Assembly: GCF_001667315.1 (NCBI RefSeq)
Contig: NZ_LZHT01000005.1
Coordinates: 172,175-236,174 of the forward strand
Reading direction: 5' to 3'
Source: Mycobacterium sp. 852002-10029_SCH5224772
GTDB lineage: Bacteria; Actinomycetota; Actinomycetes; Mycobacteriales; Mycobacteriaceae
Length of the DNA: 64,000 nucleotides
Below the pieces are notes generated by a model that had not been told where the DNA came from, did not search any database, and worked only from the letters and a program-made list of their open reading frames with translations. Both the position numbers and the translations under genes were made by a program. Below, one piece after another: positions 58,451 to 64,000 of this stretch. Numbering within the stretch: position 1 is the stretch's first letter; every line of letters starts with the position of its first letter.

Positions 58451-60427
58451 TCAGAATCGGCCGCCGCCTCCCATGAAACCGCCATCGGATGAGCCCGGGG
58501 CGCCACCGAACGACGTCGGGCTCCAGCCGCCGAACCCACCCCGCATGCCCCCGCTGAGTAGGTCGCCGATGATGATGCCGCCGAGCATCGCGCCCATGTC
58601 ACTGCCGCCGCGACGGGTGTAGGCGCGCTGCATCGTTTGCACATCGGCGTTGGCCAGCGACTGGGCATGAGCGGCCAGCGTCGACGCCGCATTGGCGTGG
58701 GCGATCGCTTCGGTCGGGTTCGTCGCAGCCGTGTCCTGCGCGGCCTGCAGGTAGCGTTTGGCTTCGCCCAGCCGGGTGCGGGCTTCCGGGCCGATGCTGC
58801 CCCGGCGCGTGTCGATGTAGTCGGATACGGCGCGCACCCGCGATTGCGCGGTGAACATCGCCTGCTCCAGCGATCGTTGGAGTTGCTCGGCGCCGGCCTG
58901 CTCTTCAGCCATGGTGGCCAGCAGCGCGTTGAGGGCGGCGTCGGCCTTGGTCAGCTGTCCGAAGGCGCCCAGCGGATCGTCGGAACCGCCGGCGCGGGCG
59001 CTCTCGACCGCCCTGGTGGCCGCGTCGCGGGCCGCCGCCAGCTCGGTGCTGTGCGCGGATTTCTTCTGCAGCAGCTCGTCGGCGCGTCTGATGTCATTGC
59101 GGATGTTGGCCATGGCCGACGGCAGCCCATCGATGGCGTGCTGAATGTCGCCCGCCGCGTTGTCGACCGCGTCGAGCAACGCTCGCGACTGCCCGAGGGC
59201 TGACTCGGCGGCTCGAACGGCGTCGACCAGACCGGCCTGCCGACCGGTCACGGCGTGGGCGGCCAGCTCACGGGCGCGGCCGATGTTGCGGTCGGCGAAC
59301 GCCAGCCGCTCCTTGGCCGTCGCGACATTGCCCGACACCGAAGTCAGTGCGGCAGCGCTGAAGTCGTTGTGCAGCGCCGCCAGCCGTTGCTCCGCCGGGG
59401 TGAGGCGGGTGGTGAGTTCCACGTACTGCTGCGTCAGCGCATCCAGCCGCGACGCAGCGTTGATCACCAGATCGCGCAACTTCTCGAACGCCTCGGTTTG
59501 TGACTCCAGCTCGCGGTCGGCCCGCGCCGCCGAGACGATCACCTCCGTGAGCAGCTCCCGTCGCTGCGCGGCTGTTTCCGGGATGCTGTCGTCCAGTTGC
59601 TGACGGATCGTGAACGCTTGGGACAGAGCCTCTTTGGCGTTCGTCACCGCCTGGGTGAATGGTCGGGTTCGCTCGTCACTGAATTCTCCGACCGCCAGGT
59701 CCAGTTCGTTGGCGCTGGTGCGTAGCGCGTTGTCGACTTCCACGACCAGTGCGCGGGACAGGTCATCGAGCGCCTGCAACGGCAGCGCGGCCAGCGCGTC
59801 GACGTCGGTGGGGTCGATCCGGCGTGCGGCGGCCAATGCCTCGGCCCGCCGGCGCCGGCCGCGGTAACGCATCACCAGCAGCAGGCCCGCCAGCGCGATG
59901 AGAATGCCGGCCAGTGTGGCCAGCAGGATCACCCGACCGGACGAACCGGGCGACGCGTCGAGTCCGTTGGCGGCCGCCACCGCGGCACCGCTCCAGTCAC
60001 CGCTGTGCAGGGCGGGTTCGATCTTGTTGCGCCGCAAGTCGTCGACCTGACTGGCGTTGACACTTTTGATGGTGGACGGCACCAAGAAGGCGTACGCGCG
60101 GCTGGTGGTCGCGACGGCCAGCAGCGCGTCGTAGCCGCCCAAGTCGCTGGCGCGCAGGGTGCGCTGTGCCCACCCGGTCGGGGTCTGCTCGGAGAAGTCG
60201 TCGACGTAGACCACCCAGAGCCGGATGTGGCGGTCGGTGTAGAGCTTGTTAACGGCGGCAGTGACGGTGGTGCGACCGGAATCCGACAGGGCGCCCGCGT
60301 TGTCGGTGATGTAGTCGGCCAACCGGAAGGGCGGTTGCGCGCCGGCGGACGGCGCCAACAGCAGCCCCCCGCTGAGGCCGACCGTGAGCAGCGTCGCGAG
60401 CACGGCGAGCAGGCGAGCGGTGCGCAT
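58451..60427 (-). CDS. TPM-domain exported membrane protein (Rv2345-like)
   Basis: This 658-residue protein has a signal peptide (MRTARLLAVLATLLTVGLSG) and a TPM domain (residues 35-155: FRLADYITDNAGALSDSGRT; VYVDDFSEQTPTGWAQRT). One membrane helix lies near 165-190 (VILLATLAGILIALAGLLLV), followed by a long coiled-coil-rich cytoplasmic part (200-590). The Gly-rich tail carries GGIIIGDLLSGGMRGGFGG and GGFMGGGGRF. The TPM/MgtE-like fold occurs in envelope stress and photosystem repair proteins; the role in mycobacteria is unknown to me. Divergent from dgt; a gene of the same size lies next to dgt in M. tuberculosis. Confidence 0.9.
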   Translation of the reverse strand: MRTARLLAVLATLLTVGLSGGLLLAPSAGAQPPFRLADYITDNAGALSDSGRTTVTAAVNKLYTDRHIRLWVVYVDDFSEQTPTGWAQRTLRASDLGGYDALLAVATTSRAYAFLVPSTIKSVNASQVDDLRRNKIEPALHSGDWSGAAVAAANGLDASPGSSGRVILLATLAGILIALAGLLLVMRYRGRRRRAEALAAARRIDPTDVDALAALPLQALDDLSRALVVEVDNALRTSANELDLAVGEFSDERTRPFTQAVTNAKEALSQAFTIRQQLDDSIPETAAQRRELLTEVIVSAARADRELESQTEAFEKLRDLVINAASRLDALTQQYVELTTRLTPAEQRLAALHNDFSAAALTSVSGNVATAKERLAFADRNIGRARELAAHAVTGRQAGLVDAVRAAESALGQSRALLDAVDNAAGDIQHAIDGLPSAMANIRNDIRRADELLQKKSAHSTELAAARDAATRAVESARAGGSDDPLGAFGQLTKADAALNALLATMAEEQAGAEQLQRSLEQAMFTAQSRVRAVSDYIDTRRGSIGPEARTRLGEAKRYLQAAQDTAATNPTEAIAHANAASTLAAHAQSLANADVQTMQRAYTRRGGSDMGAMLGGIIIGDLLSGGMRGGFGGWSPTSFGGAPGSSDGGFMGGGGRF

Positions 60428-60515
60428 AGGGCCAATCTAGCCTCGTGACGACACAGGCCAGTAGGCACGAGTCGAGCCGGACTCGGGCGGGCATTCCCTG
60501 GCAGACTGTGCGTCG

Positions 60516-61784
60516 GTGACCAGGAATGAGCACGACCCCTACGACGACTTCGACCGTCAGCGACGGGTGGCCGAAGCGGCGAAGACTGCGGGTCTGCCGG
60601 GCACCGAAGGCCAGCACCGCACCGACTTCGCCCGCGATCGGGCTCGGGTCCTGCACAGCGCCGCGCTGCGCCGGCTGGCCGACAAGACCCAGGTTGTCGG
60701 GCCGCGGGAGGGTGACACGCCGCGCACCCGGCTGACGCACTCCCTCGAGGTGGCCCAGATCGGGCGGGGAATGGCCGTCGGGCTGGGCTGCGACCTCGAC
60801 CTGGTCGAGCTGGCGGGCCTGGCCCACGACATCGGTCACCCGCCCTACGGCCACAACGGCGAACACGCGCTCGACGAAGTCGCGGCGAGCTACGGCGGCT
60901 TCGAGGGCAACGCCCAGAATTTCCGAATCCTGACCAGCCTCGAGCCCAAAGTGCTTGACGCACAGGGGAATAGCGCGGGGTTGAACTTGACTCGCGCGTC
61001 GCTGGACGCGGTGACCAAGTATCCGTGGCCGCGCGGCGAGAACGGGGCGCGCAAGTTCGGGTTCTACGACGTCGACCGTGAGCCGGCGGCATGGGTGCGG
61101 GCGGGTGCACCGCAGGGCCGGATGTGCCTGGAGGCTCAGGTGATGGACTGGGCCGACGACGTGGCCTACTCGGTGCACGACGTGGAGGACGGCGTCGTTT
61201 CCCAGCGCATCGATCTGCGGGTGCTCGCCGACGACGACGAGGCCGCGGCGCTGGCCAAACTGGGCGAGACCGAGTTCTCCCGCGTGCGCGCCGACGATTT
61301 CATGGCGGCCGCGCGGCGGCTGTCGGCGCTGCCCGTGGTCGCCGCCGTGGGCAAGTACGATGCCACGCTCGCGGCGTCGGTCGCGCTCAAGCGGCTGACC
61401 AGTGAGCTGGTCGGCAGGTTTGCCTCGGCCGCGGTCGCCACCACCCGCGCGACGGCCGGACCCGGCCCATTGGTGCGTTACCGGGCCGAACTGCAGGTTC
61501 CCGATCTGGTGCGCGCCGAGGTTGCCTTGCTGAAAATCCTGGCGCTGCAATTCATCATGTCCGATCCGCGGCATCAGGAAACCCAGGCCCGACAGCGTGA
61601 GCGCATCCATCGGGTGGCGCACTGGTTGTATGCGGGAGCGCCCCGAACCCTCGATCCGATCTTTGCTGCGGCCTTCAACGTCGCGGCCGACGACGGCGCC
61701 CGGTGGCGGATCGTCGTCGATCAGATCGCCTCTTTCACCGAGGGTCGGCTGGAACGGATCGACGCCCGCCAGCCCGCTCCGTAG
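60516..61784 (+). CDS. dgt: Deoxyguanosinetriphosphate triphosphohydrolase-like protein
   Basis: This 422-residue HD-domain dNTPase splits dNTPs to nucleoside and triphosphate. The HD metal site is spread over [16 protein letters not shown] near 75 (His), [17 protein letters not shown] near 110 (His-Asp pair) and [17 protein letters not shown] near 212. GTG start at 60516 ([20 protein letters not shown]). In M. tuberculosis it directly precedes dnaG; here a SodC-like gene lies between. Confidence 0.95.
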   Translation: MTRNEHDPYDDFDRQRRVAEAAKTAGLPGTEGQHRTDFARDRARVLHSAALRRLADKTQVVGPREGDTPRTRLTHSLEVAQIGRGMAVGLGCDLDLVELAGLAHDIGHPPYGHNGEHALDEVAASYGGFEGNAQNFRILTSLEPKVLDAQGNSAGLNLTRASLDAVTKYPWPRGENGARKFGFYDVDREPAAWVRAGAPQGRMCLEAQVMDWADDVAYSVHDVEDGVVSQRIDLRVLADDDEAAALAKLGETEFSRVRADDFMAAARRLSALPVVAAVGKYDATLAASVALKRLTSELVGRFASAAVATTRATAGPGPLVRYRAELQVPDLVRAEVALLKILALQFIMSDPRHQETQARQRERIHRVAHWLYAGAPRTLDPIFAAAFNVAADDGARWRIVVDQIASFTEGRLERIDARQPAP

Positions 61785-61851
61785 TGAGCCGGTGGCCGCA
61801 CATCGTCCGGTCCGCGAAGCGGTGTGGTCGCCGCGAGTTAGGCTGCCCGAC

Positions 61852-62469
61852 ATGAAGAAATTCAGCGGCTCGCCTTTGATGGCCTCTCTCGTGATGGGGC
61901 TTCCCGTCGTCGCCATGACTGCCTGCAGTTCACCGCAGCACGCGAGCAGCCAGCAAGGCACCACCCCGCCGGTGAAGAGCGCCCCACCCGCGTCCTCCGG
62001 TGAGACGACGACCCCGGCGCCCGCCGGCGGCTCGCTCAGCGCCGAGTTGAAGGCGCCCGACGGTCGGACGGCGGCCACCGCGACCTTCGACTTCACCGGC
62101 AACTATGTGACCGTCACCGTCAAGACGGTGGCGACCGGCATCCTGACCGCCGGCCTGCACGGCCTGCACGTCCACGAGATCGGCAAGTGCGAGCCGAACT
62201 CGGTGGCCCCCACCGGCGGTGCGCCCGGCAACTTCTTGTCCGCCGGCGGCCACTACCAGGCCCCCGGACACACCGGCAAGCCCGAGAGCGGCGATTTGTC
62301 GACGCTCGAGGTGCGGCAGGACGGCGCGGCCTACCTGGTCACCACCACCGACTCGTTCACCCGGGATGACCTGCTGGCCGGTAACAAGACCGCGCTGATG
62401 CTGCACGGCGCCCAGGACACCGAGAACGCGATGGATCGCGTCGCGTGCGGTGTCATCGGAACGGGCTAG
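61852..62469 (+). CDS. sodC: Cu/Zn superoxide dismutase-like lipoprotein
   Basis: This 205-residue exported protein has a lipobox (VVAMTACSS) and a Ser/Pro/Thr-rich linker to residue 60. The SOD domain has copper/zinc ligands in GLHVHEIGKC near 105 (HxH), AGGHYQAPGHTGKPESGDLS near 140 and MLHGAQD near 185. The C-terminal DRVACGVIG holds the catalytic Arg and the disulfide Cys. Between MLHGAQDTENAM and DRVACG the usual 15-25-residue loop (with the Asp-rich and Gly-rich stretch) is very short, so activity is not certain. Such lipoproteins detoxify host superoxide at the cell surface. Its place between dgt and dnaG is unusual. Confidence 0.88.
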   Translation: MKKFSGSPLMASLVMGLPVVAMTACSSPQHASSQQGTTPPVKSAPPASSGETTTPAPAGGSLSAELKAPDGRTAATATFDFTGNYVTVTVKTVATGILTAGLHGLHVHEIGKCEPNSVAPTGGAPGNFLSAGGHYQAPGHTGKPESGDLSTLEVRQDGAAYLVTTTDSFTRDDLLAGNKTALMLHGAQDTENAMDRVACGVIGTG

Positions 62470-62499
62470 CCTTGCCCGCCGCCGCCTTAGACTGAGCCG

Positions 62500-64000
62500 A
62501 TGTCCAGCCCGGCAGGTTCATGGAGCGAGCGCGATGGGCGTGCCCGGGGCCGCGGTCGGATCCCCGATCGCGACATCGCCGCCATCCGCGAACGGGTGCG
62601 CATCGACGAAGTGGTCGGCGATTACGTGCAGTTGCGGCGCGCCGGGGCGGATTCGCTCAAGGGGCTGTGTCCGTTTCATGACGAGAAGTCGCCGTCGTTT
62701 CATGTCCGCCCCAACCATGGCCACTTTCACTGCTTCGGCTGCGGCGAGGGTGGCGACGTGTACGCGTTCATCCAGAAGATCGAACACGTCAGCTTTGTCG
62801 AGGCGGTCGAGCTGCTCGCCGACCGGATCGGTCACACCATCACCTACTCCGGCCCGGCGACTAGTGTGCAGCGCGACCGCGGTAGTCGCAGCCGGCTGGT
62901 CGCGGCCAACGCGGCCGCGGCGGAGTTTTACGCGGCGGCGCTGGAATCTGACGAGGCGGCACCGGCCCGCCAATATCTGACCGAGCGGAACTTCGACGCC
63001 GAGGCCGCCCGTCGCTTCGGGTGCGGCTTCGCACCGTCCGGCTGGGACTCACTGACAAAGAACTTGGTGCGCAAGGGTTTTGAGTTCAAGGAGCTGGAAG
63101 CTGCCGGCCTGTCGCGGCAGGGCCGCCGCGGACCGATGGACCGCTTCCATCGCCGGCTGTTGTGGCCCATCCGTACCGCGGCCGGCGAGGTGATCGGTTT
63201 CGGGGCCCGCCGGTTGTTCGACGACGACCCGATGGAAGCCAAGTACATCAATACGCCCGAGACGCTGCTGTACAAGAAGTCGAACGTGATGTTCGGCATC
63301 GACTTGGCCAAACGCGACATCGCCAAGGGGCACCAGGCCGTCGTCGTCGAGGGCTACACCGACGTGATGGCGATGCACCTGGCCGGGGTCACCACCGCCG
63401 TGGCGTCGTGCGGCACCGCTTTCGGTGACGAGCATCTGGCGATGCTGCGCCGACTGATGATGGACGACAGCTTCTTTCGCGGAGAGCTGATCTACGTTTT
63501 CGACGGCGACGCGGCCGGGCGTGCCGCCGCCCTCAAGGCGTTCGGCGGCGAGCAGAATCTGGCGGGGCAGTCGTTCGTGGCCGTCGCGCCGGACGGCATG
63601 GACCCCTGCGATTTGCGGTTGAAGTCCGGCGACGGGGCCCTGCGCGATCTGGTGGCCCGGCGAACACCCTTGTTCGAGTTCGCGATACGGTCCGCGCTCG
63701 CCGAGATGGACCTCGACAGCGCCGAGGGCCGGGTGGCCGCGCTACGCCGCTGCGTACCCATGGTGGGCGAGATCAAGGACCCGACGCTGCGCGACGAGTA
63801 CGCCCGCCAGCTCGCCGGGTGGGTCGGCTGGGACGACGTGGCGCAGCTCATCGACCGGGTGCGCAGCCAGTCCAAAAAGTCCAAGACCCCGCCCCGCGGC
63901 GGGCCCGGACCCAAGGTGTTCCGCCGCCCGCGCAGCTTTTCGCCGTGTTCGACGACCAGGTCGAGGAAGGCGTCGCCCGGATGCAGCCCGCCGCGCACCA
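62500..64000 (+). CDS. dnaG: DNA primase DnaG, 3' part outside the window
   Basis: The ATG at 62500 starts a frame open to the window edge (500 codons). The zinc-binding domain shows CPFHDEKSPSFHV near 49 and HFHCFGCGEGGDVYAFIQKI near 70. The TOPRIM/polymerase core shows GFGARRLFDDDP near 234, VVEGYTDVMAMHLAG near 285 (catalytic Glu) and YVFDGDAAGRAAA near 335 (DxD). The last 30 codons (after about 63905) are rich in Arg, Ser, Pro and Thr; this is the variable linker before the helicase-binding domain, though another frame there looks more protein-like. The rest lies outside the window. Confidence 0.95.
   Translation, partial: MSSPAGSWSERDGRARGRGRIPDRDIAAIRERVRIDEVVGDYVQLRRAGADSLKGLCPFHDEKSPSFHVRPNHGHFHCFGCGEGGDVYAFIQKIEHVSFVEAVELLADRIGHTITYSGPATSVQRDRGSRSRLVAANAAAAEFYAAALESDEAAPARQYLTERNFDAEAARRFGCGFAPSGWDSLTKNLVRKGFEFKELEAAGLSRQGRRGPMDRFHRRLLWPIRTAAGEVIGFGARRLFDDDPMEAKYINTPETLLYKKSNVMFGIDLAKRDIAKGHQAVVVEGYTDVMAMHLAGVTTAVASCGTAFGDEHLAMLRRLMMDDSFFRGELIYVFDGDAAGRAAALKAFGGEQNLAGQSFVAVAPDGMDPCDLRLKSGDGALRDLVARRTPLFEFAIRSALAEMDLDSAEGRVAALRRCVPMVGEIKDPTLRDEYARQLAGWVGWDDVAQLIDRVRSQSKKSKTPPRGGPGPKVFRRPRSFSPCSTTRSRKASPGCSPPRT

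Noticed and set aside
63905..64000. Possible frameshift near the end of the visible dnaG
   Set aside because: After 63905 the dnaG frame becomes Arg/Ser/Pro-rich while another plus frame reads AQLFAVFDDQVEEGVARMQ. This is the variable linker of DnaG and the window ends here, so it cannot be decided.

Overview
The window is chromosomal DNA of a mycobacterium. Supporting signs are high G+C, frequent GTG and TTG starts, PPE proteins with SVPxxW motifs, a complete mycobactin (mbt) cluster, an MTB12-type secreted antigen, and a housekeeping block (hrcA-dnaJ2-rsmE-phoH-ybeY-CBS protein-era-amiA2-recO-uppS-zur-smtB-glyS ... dgt-dnaG). From memory this block follows the order of M. tuberculosis Rv2383c-Rv2343c, inverted here. 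A slow-growing non-tuberculosis species, perhaps close to the M. avium complex, is an inference only.

Layout. 1-2979 (minus strand): partial hemerythrin-like protein, small secreted protein, PPE protein and a small lipoprotein-like protein. 3116-8780 (minus strand): a four-gene cluster of two condensation-fold acyltransferases (one PapA-like), a fused ABC-2 permease and a polytopic membrane protein. 9737-11395: malic enzyme. 11550-13411: a broken cupin gene and an SDR gene, divergent from a LysR regulator. 13513-14785: a type I DAHP synthase behind what reads as a complete transcription attenuator, with a leaderless leader peptide carrying Tyr-Trp-Arg-Phe codons, an antiterminator and a U-tract terminator. 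14817-37723: mycobactin genes, with mbtA divergent from mbtB-mbtT-mbtC-mbtD-mbtE-mbtF-mbtG-mbtH. Two IdeR-type boxes lie between mbtA and mbtB, and most genes in the operon overlap at start and stop.

37938-41157: two MTB12 paralogues facing an ECF sigma factor/AhpD-like pair, and a small conserved protein. 41374-56109: the housekeeping block, with an unrecognised proline-rich membrane protein inserted after ybeY. 56358-58402: a PPE gene and the tail of a second, decayed PPE gene. 58451-64000: TPM-domain membrane protein, dgt, a SodC-like lipoprotein and the 5' part of dnaG.

How the genes work together. The mbt genes make the siderophore mycobactin. MbtA loads salicylate on MbtB; MbtB adds Ser/Thr and cyclises it to an oxazoline. 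MbtE and MbtF add lysine-type residues, MbtC/MbtD add a ketide, MbtG N-hydroxylates lysine, MbtH supports the adenylation domains and MbtT is a separate thioesterase. The DAHP synthase feeds chorismate, the precursor of salicylate. Zur and SmtB control zinc.

The two strongest leads are the attenuator before the DAHP synthase gene and the bimodular MbtE, whose second adenylation domain lacks the usual substrate-binding aspartate. Both suggest biology beyond the M. tuberculosis reference.
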